A DNA stretch of 64,000 nucleotides from CAZUGA01 sp964619885. Lineage in GTDB: Bacteria > Pseudomonadota > Gammaproteobacteria > Methylococcales > UBA1147. The position numbers and the translations under genes were made by a program. Of this stretch, positions 32,951 to 42,399 are shown piece by piece. A model generated the notes under the pieces. The model was not told the DNA's origin. It searched no databases and was given only the letters and a program-made list of their open reading frames with translations. Location: contig CAZUGA010000009.1 in the NCBI GenBank assembly GCA_964619885.1, positions 50,618 through 114,617 of the forward strand, in the 5' to 3' direction. Within the stretch, counting starts at the first letter, position 1. Each line of letters begins with the position of its first letter.

Positions 32951-35530
32951 ATGCGAATGGATAAATTGACAAGTAAATTTCAGATGGCGCTGGGCGATGC
33001 GCAGAGCCTTGCGTTGGGTCGCGACCATCAGTTTATTGAACCTGTCCATGTGTTGGTTGCGTTATTGGATCAAGAGGGCGGTTCGGTACGTCATTTGTTG
33101 GCTCAGGCCAGCGTGAATGTCAATCAGTTGCGCTCCAAGCTAGGCGAGCAATTGGACCGAATTCCGACGGTACAGGGTACCGGTGGCGATGTTCAAATAT
33201 CACAGGAATTGACGCGCCTGTTCAATCTAACCGACAAGTTGTCGCAAAAGCGCAAGGATAAGTTTATATCCAGCGAGATTTTTCTGCTGGCGGCGCTGGA
33301 AGCCGAAGGGCGTTTGGCGGAACTGCTGCTTGATGTGGGTGCGACCCGAACCGCGTTGGAGAAGGTGATTGACGAGGTACGCGGTGGCCACAATGTGGAT
33401 GACCCAAACGCGGAGGATCAACGCCAGGCATTGGAAAAATATACCATCGATCTGACCGAGCGCGCCGAACAAGGCAAGCTTGATCCGGTGATCGGCAGGG
33501 ACGATGAAATACGCCGTACCATTCAGGTTTTGCAGCGCAGAACCAAAAATAATCCGGTTTTGATTGGTGAGCCGGGGGTGGGTAAAACCGCGATTGTAGA
33601 GGGCTTGGCCCAGCGTATAGTCAATGGAGAGGTGCCGGAGGGTGTCAAAGGAAAGCGTTTGCTGGCGTTGGACATGGCCGGTTTGATTGCCGGGGCTAAA
33701 TTTCGAGGTGAGTTTGAAGAACGGTTAAAGGCGGTACTGAACGACCTGGCCAAGCAGGAGGGGCAGATTATTTTATTTGTCGACGAGTTGCACACGATGG
33801 TCGGCGCCGGTAAGGCTGAAGGTGCGATGGATGCGGGTAATATGCTGAAACCGGCCCTGGCGCGCGGTGAACTTCATTGCGTTGGAGCGACGACGCTCGA
33901 TGAATACCGGCAGCACATCGAGAAGGATGCCGCTCTTGAAAGACGTTTTCAAAAAGTTTTGGTTGATGAGCCCAATGTGGAGGATACCGTTGCGATTCTT
34001 CGAGGTTTGAAAGAACGCTACGAGGTGCATCACGGCGTCGATATTACCGATCCTGCGATCGTTGCGGCGGCGACCTTGTCGCACCGTTATATCACCGATA
34101 GACAGTTACCCGACAAAGCGATTGATTTGATCGATGAAGCGGCCAGCCGGATTCGCATGGAAATAGATTCCAAACCCGAATCGATGGACAAACTAGAGAG
34201 ACGTTTGATTCAGTTTAAGATTGAACGCGAAGCGCTGAATAAGGAAACCGATGAGGCATCGCAAAAACGTCTACGTGTGCTGGAAGACCAAATCGACGAA
34301 TTGGAGCGCGAATTTGCCGACTTAAACGAAATTTGGACCGCTGAAAAATCGGCTTTGCAGGGTGCAACCCATATCAAAGAGCGTTTGGAGCAGGCCAGGA
34401 TGGAGTTGGATACGGCCAGGCGGGCGGGAGATTTGACACGAATGTCCGAGCTGCAATATGGAGAAATTCCGAGTCTGGAAAAACAATTGCATGTTGCCGA
34501 TCAAGCCGAAACTCAGCAGATGGAATTGTTGCGGAATAAGGTCAGCGAAGAGGAAATTGCCGAAATTGTCGCGCATTGGACCGGGATTCCGGTGACCAAA
34601 ATGTTGGAAGGCGAACGCGATAAACTGTTGCGTATGGAAGATGAACTGGCCAAGCGTGTTGTTGGACAGCACGAGGCGATACTTGCGGTCAGCAATGCGA
34701 TTCGCCGGTCGCGGGCCGGGTTGTCCGATCCAAACCGGCCGAACGGGTCGTTTATGTTTCTGGGTCCAACCGGTGTGGGTAAAACCGAATTGTGCAAAGC
34801 ATTAGCAGAGTTTTTATTCGATACCGATGAAGCGGTGGTTCGCATCGATATGTCGGAGTTCATGGAAAAGCACTCGGTGGCGCGATTGATCGGCGCACCG
34901 CCCGGGTATGTCGGCTACGAAGAAGGCGGCTATTTGACCGAAGCCGTGCGGCGCAAACCGTATTCGGTGATTTTGATGGACGAAGTCGAAAAAGCCCATC
35001 CGGATGTATTCAATGTGTTGCTGCAGGTATTGGATGATGGCCGTTTGACCGATGGGCACGGGCGTACTGTTGATTTTCGCAATTCGGTTATCGTAATGAC
35101 CTCCAATTTGGGTTCGGACCAGATTCAGGAATTGGCGGGTGAAGAAAACTATGACGCGATGAAAAGCGCCGTAATGGATATCGTTGCGACGCACTTCCGT
35201 CCGGAATTTATCAACCGGGTGGACGAATCGGTGGTATTTTATCCATTGGGCCGCGAGCAATTGCACAAAATTACCCGCATTCAGGTGCGTTATTTACAAC
35301 AACGGTTGCTTGAGCGGGATATGGTGCTGGAGATCAGCGATGCGGCTTTGGATAAACTCGGAGAAGCCGGTTTTGATCCGATTTATGGGGCTCGTCCGTT
35401 AAAACGTGCGATCCAGCAACAGTTGGAGAATCCATTGGCGCAGGACATTCTAGCGGGTAAATTCGGACCGGGCGATACAATACATATTGATTTTGGCGGG
35501 GAAGATATCATCTTTAACAAAGCCGCCTAA
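32951..35530 (+). CDS. clpB: ATP-dependent disaggregase ClpB
   Basis: 859 residues, standard length. An N-terminal Clp_N domain precedes NBD1 with Walker A GEPGVGKTAIVEG and Walker B LFVDELHTMVGAGK. The coiled-coil middle domain follows (ESMDKLERRLIQFKIEREAL onward, about 400-530), then NBD2 with GPTGVGKTELCKAL and VILMDEVEKAHPDVF. ClpB threads aggregated proteins through its hexamer together with DnaK. A second ATG two codons in is an alternative start. No defects are visible. Confidence 0.98.
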   Translation: MRMDKLTSKFQMALGDAQSLALGRDHQFIEPVHVLVALLDQEGGSVRHLLAQASVNVNQLRSKLGEQLDRIPTVQGTGGDVQISQELTRLFNLTDKLSQKRKDKFISSEIFLLAALEAEGRLAELLLDVGATRTALEKVIDEVRGGHNVDDPNAEDQRQALEKYTIDLTERAEQGKLDPVIGRDDEIRRTIQVLQRRTKNNPVLIGEPGVGKTAIVEGLAQRIVNGEVPEGVKGKRLLALDMAGLIAGAKFRGEFEERLKAVLNDLAKQEGQIILFVDELHTMVGAGKAEGAMDAGNMLKPALARGELHCVGATTLDEYRQHIEKDAALERRFQKVLVDEPNVEDTVAILRGLKERYEVHHGVDITDPAIVAAATLSHRYITDRQLPDKAIDLIDEAASRIRMEIDSKPESMDKLERRLIQFKIEREALNKETDEASQKRLRVLEDQIDELEREFADLNEIWTAEKSALQGATHIKERLEQARMELDTARRAGDLTRMSELQYGEIPSLEKQLHVADQAETQQMELLRNKVSEEEIAEIVAHWTGIPVTKMLEGERDKLLRMEDELAKRVVGQHEAILAVSNAIRRSRAGLSDPNRPNGSFMFLGPTGVGKTELCKALAEFLFDTDEAVVRIDMSEFMEKHSVARLIGAPPGYVGYEEGGYLTEAVRRKPYSVILMDEVEKAHPDVFNVLLQVLDDGRLTDGHGRTVDFRNSVIVMTSNLGSDQIQELAGEENYDAMKSAVMDIVATHFRPEFINRVDESVVFYPLGREQLHKITRIQVRYLQQRLLERDMVLEISDAALDKLGEAGFDPIYGARPLKRAIQQQLENPLAQDILAGKFGPGDTIHIDFGGEDIIFNKAA

Positions 35531-35540
35531 CGCAAAAAAA

Positions 35541-35563
35541 CCCGGTAGAGTAAATCTACCGGG
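35541..35563 (-). terminator. Intrinsic terminator acting on the minus strand, just after clpB
   Basis: CCCGGTAGA and TCTACCGGG form a perfect nine-base stem with a GTAAA loop. The A run (seven A) lies on the clpB side, so read on the minus strand it is hairpin plus T run, a perfect terminator for a transcript coming from the right. For clpB itself there is only the hairpin without a T tail. No minus-strand protein gene lies to the right within 460 bases, so an unannotated small RNA could end here. The interval 35564-35831 holds no other feature I can support. Confidence 0.6.
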
Positions 35564-35831
35564 CCAGCACTCCATCGCCATAGATTTAGAATCCATTCAG
35601 CGTCCATTCGCATGTGCGCATCCTTGCATCGTAGTCGCGGTTGGGGCGAAATCATCGCGTGGTGCAAACCCACGTTCTGACATGCGGTCAGCATAATCAA
35701 TCTATATGACAATAAGATGACAGATTCGGAACGGTTTGATGCCGCCAGTTTGATGGGTAGCTAATATTGGTGTGTTGGCCATCTGTTTTCATAGAACCTG
35801 GGCTTAGACGGATCGCCCTTGAGCGCCCGAT

Positions 35832-35849
35832 TTGTCATCAATCCGTAAC
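35832..35849 (+). promoter_or_regulatory. Pho box upstream of phoB
   Basis: TTGTCAT-CAAT-CCGTAAC, two 7-base half-sites separated by four bases, against the PhoB consensus CTGTCAT-AAAT-CTGTCAC (6/7 and 5/7 matches). It lies about 195 bases before the phoB start and would mediate autoregulation by phosphorylated PhoB in phosphate starvation. Confidence 0.6.
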
Positions 35850-36044
35850 AAATCAGGAATATATTTGATTTAACGGGTAGAATTTCGAATTTATCGAAAA
35901 GGCAAGGGGGCGTTTTTATTCGTTGCTAGGAACGGTTGTTGGATTCGAGAGATAATGATGTGGTCCGAATAGCTGCGCGATTTATTCCTAGACTTGGTTG
36001 ATTATAATTGTCGAATCCATTCGAAGGGGAAGCGATTAGAGACT

Positions 36045-36740
36045 ATGTCCGATATCGATATATTAGTTGTTGAGGATGAACTGGCCATTCGCGATATGTT
36101 GGCGATGATTTTGGGCCAGGTTGGGTTTAACGTGAACTTGGTGTCCGACGTTGAGGGCGGGCAAAAACAGTTGGACGAGCAATTACCAGATCTAATTTTA
36201 TTGGATTGGATGTTACCTGGATTGAGCGGTGTGGAATGGTGTCGCCGACTAAAGCGGGATAAAAACTTTGCGGAATTACCCGTTATACTGATTTCAGCTC
36301 GCGGTGAAGAAGAGGATAAGGTTAGGGGCTTGGATGTTGGTGCCGACGATTATGTGACCAAGCCATTTTCGCCCAAAGAATTGGTTGCCAGGATTAGAGC
36401 CGTGTTAAGGCGAAGCGGGATCATAGGTAAGCTGGAGAGACTGGAGTTGGACGGGATCGTGTTGGACCGGGATGAGCATTGGCTAAAAATTGATGGTCAG
36501 CCGGTCGCATTGAGTCCAACAGAATTCCGCTTGATTGAGTTTTTTATTTCGCACCCGGATAAAGTGTACAGTCGCGAACAGTTGCTTGACCGGGTTTGGG
36601 GACGTAGTACCTATATTGAAGAACGAACGGTGGATGTACATATTCGACGAATAAGAAAAATTTTAGCTGGTTTTGACCGACAAGACTTGATTCAGACCAT
36701 CCGCGGATTTGGCTATCGGTTTTCGGTAAAGGTGGACTGA
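36045..36740 (+). CDS. phoB: Phosphate regulon response regulator PhoB
   Basis: 231 residues from ATG 36045; the open frame extends to 35994, but the receiver domain starts immediately at MSDIDILVVEDELAIRDML. The receiver has the phosphoacceptor Asp in LILLDWMLPGLSGVEW and the conserved Lys in DDYVTKPFSPKEL. The C-terminal winged helix (LSPTEFRLIEFFISHPDKVY, SREQLLDRVWG, VDVHIRRIRKIL, TIRGFGYRF) is of OmpR/PhoB type. It activates Pho genes when phosphorylated by PhoR, encoded directly downstream. Confidence 0.96.
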   Translation: MSDIDILVVEDELAIRDMLAMILGQVGFNVNLVSDVEGGQKQLDEQLPDLILLDWMLPGLSGVEWCRRLKRDKNFAELPVILISARGEEEDKVRGLDVGADDYVTKPFSPKELVARIRAVLRRSGIIGKLERLELDGIVLDRDEHWLKIDGQPVALSPTEFRLIEFFISHPDKVYSREQLLDRVWGRSTYIEERTVDVHIRRIRKILAGFDRQDLIQTIRGFGYRFSVKVD

Positions 36741-38057
36741 GTGCCGAATCCATGGCGGTCCGAGCTATTGGGATTGGGCTTGGCTGCACTGGTGTTTCTA
36801 TGGGTCGGATGGTTGTTCGGTGCACCTCAAATAGCCATGGTCCTTTTTTTATTGTTGTATCTGGTCCGGCATCTTAAACAGTTGTATAAATTGGAACAGT
36901 GGTTACGAGCCGGCGGGTTGCACAAACCGCCGGAAAGCCATGGGATTTGGGAAGAGATCTATTACGATTTCTACCGTCTGAAACGACGAGACAAACAAAG
37001 AAAGAAACGTCTGGGCAAAATGTTAAGCCGCTTTCGCAAAGCGACAGCAGCATTGCCCGACGCGACTGCAGTTTTGGGCGCAGATAACGAAATCGTTTGG
37101 TTTAACAAATCGGCTGGACGGTTTTTGGGGTTAAAGTCCAATGATCGCGGTCAATCTATTGGTAATTTCGTACGCGATCCCATATTTACCGCGTATTTGG
37201 CGTTAAATGAATATGATGAATCTGTAACGATTTCGTCATCCAAGAATCCGAATCTTGTGTTGAGTGTTAGAATTATTCCGTATGGGGGCGGGTTGAGGTT
37301 GTTGTTGGCGCAAGATGTCACCCGATTCCGACAATTGCAAAGAACCCGCAGAGATTTTGTGGCCAATGTTTCGCACGAAATGCGTACGCCGCTTACCGTG
37401 ATCAGGGGATATCTGGAGACTCTGCTGGATATCGATGATTTACCCCGCAAACAACTCGATAATGCGGTTAAAAGTATGCTTGACCAATCTTCGCGCATGC
37501 GATGTTTAATCGATGATCTATTATGGTTAACCCGGCTTGAAACGAAGGAATCTGTTGCGTTAAATAGCAATGTGGATATCAACCCGCTTTTGGATACAGT
37601 CTGTAAAGAAGCCAAAACGATGAGCGGTGGACATCCAAAGATTGAATTGTTTGTGCATAGCGATGCAGATCTGGTCGGAAATGAAAAGGAATTACACAGT
37701 GCATTCTCAAATTTGGTTGTCAATGCGGTCAAATATTCCGGTTCGGATGCATCGGTGACGGTCACTTGGATCGACGATGATAAAGGTGTGCGTTTGGATG
37801 TGAAAGATACGGGCCAAGGTATTGCGGCGGTACACATTCCGAGGCTGACTGAGCGGTTTTATCGTGTCGATGCTGATCGGTCAAGAACGCAGGGCGGGAC
37901 CGGATTGGGTTTGGCTATCGTTAAACACGTACTCGCTCGACACGAGGCTGAATTAGAGATTGAAAGTCGCTTGGGTGAGGGTAGCTGTTTCAGTTGCTGT
38001 TTTCCGCAATCCCGTGCAATTAAAAGAAAAAGACAAGCCGTCATGAATTTGTCATGA
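36741..38057 (+). CDS. phoR: Phosphate regulon sensor histidine kinase PhoR
   Basis: 438 residues from a GTG immediately after the phoB stop, with AAGGTGG as ribosome site. N-terminal membrane segments (LLGLGLAALVFLWVGWLF and the following helix) are followed by a PAS-like domain (ALPDATAVLGADNEIVWFN). A HisKA domain has the phospho-His in NVSHEMRTPLTVIRGYLETL, and the ATPase has VVNAVKYSG, VKDTGQGIA and GGTGLGLAIVKHVL. It senses phosphate status through the Pst system and phosphorylates PhoB. A Pho box for pstS overlaps its 3' end. Confidence 0.95.
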   Translation: MPNPWRSELLGLGLAALVFLWVGWLFGAPQIAMVLFLLLYLVRHLKQLYKLEQWLRAGGLHKPPESHGIWEEIYYDFYRLKRRDKQRKKRLGKMLSRFRKATAALPDATAVLGADNEIVWFNKSAGRFLGLKSNDRGQSIGNFVRDPIFTAYLALNEYDESVTISSSKNPNLVLSVRIIPYGGGLRLLLAQDVTRFRQLQRTRRDFVANVSHEMRTPLTVIRGYLETLLDIDDLPRKQLDNAVKSMLDQSSRMRCLIDDLLWLTRLETKESVALNSNVDINPLLDTVCKEAKTMSGGHPKIELFVHSDADLVGNEKELHSAFSNLVVNAVKYSGSDASVTVTWIDDDKGVRLDVKDTGQGIAAVHIPRLTERFYRVDADRSRTQGGTGLGLAIVKHVLARHEAELEIESRLGEGSCFSCCFPQSRAIKRKRQAVMNLS

Positions 38058-38077
38058 AACTGTAACATAATTGTAAT
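38049..38077 (+). promoter_or_regulatory. Triple Pho box upstream of pstS
   Basis: Three half-sites at an 11-base period: TTGTCAT (38049-38055), CTGTAAC (38060-38066) and TTGTAAT (38071-38077). This is the classic PhoB tandem arrangement. It overlaps the last codons of phoR and lies about 50 bases before the pstS start, predicting strong induction of pstS by PhoB under phosphate limitation. Confidence 0.85.
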
Positions 38078-38125
38078 AATTGATCGGCATAGTTCGGGCT
38101 CGCAACATAATTACGTGGAGATACA

Positions 38126-39100
38126 ATGAGAATGAAAAAATACGCATGCTTGCTCGGATTTGTTGTATCGGCAAGTATGACGAGCAGCGTATTCGCCGCT
38201 GCTGAAGTTGATCCGACAATTCCGGAATACGTGAAAACCAGCGGTGTGTCCGGCAACCTGTCCAGCGTAGGTTCAGACACCCTGGCTAATTTAATGACAC
38301 TGTGGGCGGAAGATTTCAAGCGAGAGTACCCCAATGTGAATATACAGATTCAGGCTGCGGGTTCTTCCACTGCACCTCCGGCGCTGTCCGAGGGAACTTC
38401 CAATCTTGGGCCAATGAGCCGTAAGATGAAGGATAAAGAAATCGAGGCTTTTGAGCAGAAATTTGGTTATAAACCTACTGCGATACGTGTAGCTATCGAT
38501 GCGCTTGCGGTCTTTGTGAACAAAGACAATCCGGTGAAGGGAATGACCATTCCACAGGTGGATGCGGTATTTTCTAATACCCGGAAATGTGGTTACCCTG
38601 AAAATATTACCCAATGGGGACAGTTGGGATTGGCCGGAAGCTGGGAAACCAATCCCATTCAGTTGTTTGGCCGTAATTCGGTCTCAGGCACCTATGGTTA
38701 TTTCAAGAAGAAGGCATTGTGCAAGGGTGATTACAAAACCAATGTTAACGAACAACCTGGATCTGCCTCTGTCGTTCAATCCGTTAGTACTTCGCTGAAC
38801 TCTATTGGATATTCCGGTATTGGATACAAAACCTCCAGTGTGAAAGCGGTACCACTGGCGCGTGAAGAAGGCGATGAATTTATAGATGCAACCCCGAAAA
38901 ACGCGATTAGTGGTAAATACCCGCTGGCTAGATTTTTGTACGTGTACGTAAATAAGCATCCGAACAAACCAATGGCGCCGTTGGAAAGTGAATTTATTAA
39001 ATTGGTATTATCCAAAGCCGGGCAGCAGACTGTTGTCAAAGACGGCTACATACCGCTACCAGCATCTGTTGCCGAAAAAGAGTTGGCGCGGTTGAATTAA
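38126..39100 (+). CDS. pstS: Phosphate-binding periplasmic protein PstS
   Basis: 324 residues with a signal peptide (KYACLLGFVVSASMTSSVFA). Phosphate-binding PstS-type motifs follow: VGSDTLANLMTLWAEDFKRE, QAAGSSTAPPALSEGTSNLG, GRNSVSGTYGYFKKKAL and EQPGSASVVQSVSTSLNSIG. It is the larger-type PstS found with PhoBR in many gammaproteobacteria. The permease genes pstCAB do not follow; the next gene is cydA. It is therefore either a stand-alone binding protein or the partner of a Pst transporter encoded elsewhere. Confidence 0.94.
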   Translation: MRMKKYACLLGFVVSASMTSSVFAAAEVDPTIPEYVKTSGVSGNLSSVGSDTLANLMTLWAEDFKREYPNVNIQIQAAGSSTAPPALSEGTSNLGPMSRKMKDKEIEAFEQKFGYKPTAIRVAIDALAVFVNKDNPVKGMTIPQVDAVFSNTRKCGYPENITQWGQLGLAGSWETNPIQLFGRNSVSGTYGYFKKKALCKGDYKTNVNEQPGSASVVQSVSTSLNSIGYSGIGYKTSSVKAVPLAREEGDEFIDATPKNAISGKYPLARFLYVYVNKHPNKPMAPLESEFIKLVLSKAGQQTVVKDGYIPLPASVAEKELARLN

Positions 39101-39144
39101 GGCACTAAAACACTTTCGTGATCAAGCTTAAGCTTTAATTTGAT

Positions 39145-39187
39145 CCGGTACGTTGGAGGCAATTTCCTCCTGCATCCAGCGTACCGG
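39145..39187 (+). terminator. Long stem-loop after pstS
   Basis: CCGGTACG (39145-39152) pairs with CGTACCGG (39180-39187), and inside the loop GGAGG pairs with CCTCC. There is no T run, so it may be a mRNA-stabilising hairpin or a weak terminator of pstS. The rest of the 39101-39422 gap shows nothing I can name; the cydA promoter should lie there. Confidence 0.5.
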
Positions 39188-39422
39188 ACTACTTCGATAT
39201 TTAGCCTAAACAGCGTTGCTTTATAGGTATGATTACGGTGCAATGCCGTGAAAATATTTGGAATTAGATAAATTTTGCAGTCGCTGAAGTATTAAATAAG
39301 CTTATAGCGCTTTACTCCAATAAGGGTTGTACCGTAATCTATCCTGCATTTCAAAATACGGTCGGGATGTGATCCACACCTCATCTTCACCGCAATAATC
39401 CAAACATGGAGAAAGGGACGAA

Positions 39423-40991
39423 ATGATTTCGGACGAATTGGTCGAATTGGCGCGGCTTCAATTTGCGTTTACCGCGCTTTATCATTTTTTGTTCGTGCCG
39501 CTGACGCTAGGTTTATCGTTTCTGTTGGCCATTATGGAGTCGGTCTACGTAATGACCGGCAAACAAATCTACCAGGATATGACCAAATTCTGGGCTAAAC
39601 TGTTCGCGATCAATTTCGCATTGGGAATCGCGACGGGGCTGACCATGGAGTTTCAATTTGGAACCAATTGGTCCTATTTCTCCCATTTTGTAGGCGACAT
39701 ATTTGGCGCGCCGTTGGCTATCGAAGCATTGATGGCATTTTTTCTTGAATCTACTTTTTTTGGCTTATTTTTCTTCGGTTGGGACAAATTGGGTCCGCGC
39801 AGCCATCTTGCGGTTACCTGGTTATTAGCCTTGGGAACCAATTTATCCGCGTTGTGGATTTTGGTTGCCAACGGATGGATGCAAAATCCGGTGGGTTCGG
39901 AATTTAACTTTGAAACCATGCGGATGGAGGTGACCAGTTTCAGCGATGTGATATTTAACCCGGCGGCCCAGGTTAAATTTGTGCATACCGTAGCGGCCGG
40001 CTATACCACTGGGGCGATGTTGGTATTGGGGGTCAGCGCTTACTATTTGCTGCGTGGGCGGGATTTGGCCTTTTCGCAGCGTTCGTTTGCCGCTGCTGCT
40101 GGTTTTGGCTTGGCTTCCGCCATATCGGTTATCGTGCTCGGTGACGAAAGCGGTTATACCGATGGGCAGGTGCAAAAGGTAAAGCTTGCCGCAATCGAGG
40201 CAGAATGGGATACGCAAGAACCTCCGGCGTCGTTTACGTTGTTCGGTATTCCTGATCAGGAGAAAATGGAAACTAAAGATGCCGTTAGGATCCCGTGGGT
40301 TTTGGGTTTGATCGCAACTCGGTCTTTTGACGAACCCGTGATTGGCTTAAAGGAGTTTATGGATCTAAACCGAAAACGCATCCGAGACGGCATGACTGCT
40401 TACATGCTGCTGCAAAAACTAAAAAGGGGTCAAGACGACAGCGAGACGCGCGAGCTATTTGAGCAATACAAAGAGCATCTGGGTTATGGGTTGTTATTGA
40501 AAAGGTATACCGGAGAGGTTGTTGATGCAACCGAAGCGCAGATCGAAAAAGCGGCTCGCGATACTATTCCGAATGTGAAATGGTTATTTGTTAGCTTCAG
40601 AATTATGGTCGCGTGCGGATTCGTGATGTTATTCATTTTTGTCATGGCATTTATCGCGTGCGCATCGCGGCGGGTTCTGCAATACCGTTGGTTACTGTGG
40701 GCCGCGGTTTTTTCTATTCCGCTACCGTGGATTGCCTGTGAAATGGGTTGGTTCGTTGCGGAATACGGTAGGCAGCCCTGGAGTATTGCCGAACATCTGC
40801 CAACATTTTTGAGCGTTTCGACAAGAACGGTCGGCGAACTTTATTTCAGTCTATTTAGTTTCGCGGGGTTTTATAGTTTTTTTCTGGTCATCGAGGTGTA
40901 TCTGATGCTGAAATATATCAGGTTGGGTCCGAGCAGTTTGCATACCGGTCGTTATCATTTTGAAAGATCGAAGCCCGATGTGCCCGTATGA
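39423..40991 (+). CDS. cydA: Cytochrome bd ubiquinol oxidase subunit I
   Basis: 522 residues with the usual nine-helix layout. Visible haem ligands are His19 (ALYHFLFVPLT) for b595, a His near residue 186 (VKFVHTVAAGYTTG) for b558 and the Met in SFRIMVACGF. The quinol-binding Q loop (about 250-390) is of the long form, containing the GLKEFMDLNRKRIRDGMTAY segment. GRQPWSIAEHLPT is conserved in the family. With CydB and CydX it reduces oxygen with high affinity, useful at low oxygen. cydB and cydX follow in the operon. Confidence 0.97.
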   Translation: MISDELVELARLQFAFTALYHFLFVPLTLGLSFLLAIMESVYVMTGKQIYQDMTKFWAKLFAINFALGIATGLTMEFQFGTNWSYFSHFVGDIFGAPLAIEALMAFFLESTFFGLFFFGWDKLGPRSHLAVTWLLALGTNLSALWILVANGWMQNPVGSEFNFETMRMEVTSFSDVIFNPAAQVKFVHTVAAGYTTGAMLVLGVSAYYLLRGRDLAFSQRSFAAAAGFGLASAISVIVLGDESGYTDGQVQKVKLAAIEAEWDTQEPPASFTLFGIPDQEKMETKDAVRIPWVLGLIATRSFDEPVIGLKEFMDLNRKRIRDGMTAYMLLQKLKRGQDDSETRELFEQYKEHLGYGLLLKRYTGEVVDATEAQIEKAARDTIPNVKWLFVSFRIMVACGFVMLFIFVMAFIACASRRVLQYRWLLWAAVFSIPLPWIACEMGWFVAEYGRQPWSIAEHLPTFLSVSTRTVGELYFSLFSFAGFYSFFLVIEVYLMLKYIRLGPSSLHTGRYHFERSKPDVPV

Positions 40992-41124
40992 GTATCCAAG
41001 GGATCCGGTCGGCACCTATCGCGGTAATTGGTCTGGCGATGCCGGTTTCTTTTGGTTTAGCGTCCTAGATTTGGGTAAGGGCCAGTTTTGCATACACAAA
41101 ATGGGTGTTAAGAGAGGTTAAGTG

Positions 41125-42267
41125 ATGAGTCTCGACTACGAAACGCTGCGTGTCATTTGGTGGTTATTTATAGTCGTTTTGATGATCGGTTTCGCGTTGA
41201 CCGATGGTTTTGACTTGGGTATCGCAATTTTATTGCCGTTTGTCGGCCAATCTGATATTCAGCGCCGTGTGATTATTAATAGCATTGGACCGACCTGGGA
41301 TGGCAATCAGGTTTGGTTTGTTGCGGCGGGCGGCGCGTTATTTGCGGCATGGCCCTTGGTTTATGCGGCCGCATTTTCGGGATTGTATGTTGCTTTATTA
41401 CTGAGTTTGTTTGCGCTGTTTTTCCGACCGTTGGGCTTTGACTATCGAGGCAAAATAGATGATCCCCGTTGGCGAAATCTGTGGGATTGGGGGTTGTTTG
41501 CAGGCGGGCTGGTGCCCGCATCAATATTCGGTATTGCATTCGGTAATTTGCTTTTGGGATTGCCGTTTCATTTTGATTCTGCATTGAGAAGTTACTATAC
41601 AGGCAGTTTTTGGGCGTTGTTCAGTCCATTTTCTGTACTCGCGGGTATCGTCAGTGTGGCGTTGATGTTGATGCACGGTGGGGTATACTTGCAAATCAAA
41701 ACCGAGGGTGATATCGCGGCGCGGAGCAAGAAGGTGGTGATAGTTGCGGCGATCATTTTGATGGCCGCTTTTGCATTAGCCGGATTATTGGTTGCATTTG
41801 GAATCGATGGTTATCGCGTGGTTTCGATCCCAGGGTACGACGCATCACCAAATCCTCTGGCTAAGATAGTTGAAAAGGCACCCGGCGCATGGATGGATAA
41901 CTATTCTGTTTACCCTAAGCTATGGATGGTACCGGCCGCAGTGTTTGTCGGCGCAACACTAACGATACTATTATCAGCATTCAATAGGGTTGGAATCGCT
42001 TTTATCACCAGTGGTATCGCGGTGGCTGGTGTTATTGCGACCGCCAGTTTCTCAATGTTTCCGTTTATTATGCCTTCAAGCTCAAACCTTAACAGCAGTT
42101 TAACCGTGTGGGATGCGAGCTCCAGCTATACAACTTTGAGTATTATGTTTTGGGTGACGGTAATATTCTTGCCTATTGTTATCATGTATACGGCCTGGGT
42201 TTATCGTGTATTGCGCGGTAAAGTCACCGAAGAAGACATTCGGCGTAATGATCATTCAGTCTATTAA
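41125..42267 (+). CDS. cydB: Cytochrome bd ubiquinol oxidase subunit II
   Basis: 380 residues from ATG 41125 (an adjacent GTG is in frame at 41122; AGAGG serves as ribosome site). The family opening is complete (YETLRVIWWLFIVVLMIGFA, LTDGFDLGIAILLPF), followed by GPTWDGNQVWFVAAGGALF and LRSYYTGSFWALFSPFSVLAG. It is the structural partner of CydA, without haem of its own. Full length, no defects. A 133-base spacer separates it from cydA. Confidence 0.97.
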   Translation: MSLDYETLRVIWWLFIVVLMIGFALTDGFDLGIAILLPFVGQSDIQRRVIINSIGPTWDGNQVWFVAAGGALFAAWPLVYAAAFSGLYVALLLSLFALFFRPLGFDYRGKIDDPRWRNLWDWGLFAGGLVPASIFGIAFGNLLLGLPFHFDSALRSYYTGSFWALFSPFSVLAGIVSVALMLMHGGVYLQIKTEGDIAARSKKVVIVAAIILMAAFALAGLLVAFGIDGYRVVSIPGYDASPNPLAKIVEKAPGAWMDNYSVYPKLWMVPAAVFVGATLTILLSAFNRVGIAFITSGIAVAGVIATASFSMFPFIMPSSSNLNSSLTVWDASSSYTTLSIMFWVTVIFLPIVIMYTAWVYRVLRGKVTEEDIRRNDHSVY

Positions 42268-42279
42268 TCAAGGCTAATT

Positions 42280-42399
42280 ATGTGGTATTTCACTTGGATA
42301 TTGGGATTGCTTCTGGCTTGTAGCTTTGGCATCATAAATTTGCTCTGGTATGAGACGCAGGACGTTTTTCTCGAAGAAGACGACTATGACCAAAATTGA
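42280..42399 (+). CDS. cydX: Cytochrome bd oxidase small subunit CydX
   Basis: A 39-residue protein, MWYFTWILGLLLACSFGIIN followed by LLWYE and an acidic tail. The opening M-W-Y-F-x-W-I-L-G-x-L-L-A-C is the CydX signature; the single membrane helix packs on CydA and stabilises the haems. It lies 12 bases after cydB, the standard place. Its last 14 bases overlap the start of the DksA-like gene, implying translational coupling. Confidence 0.95.
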   Translation: MWYFTWILGLLLACSFGIINLLWYETQDVFLEEDDYDQN

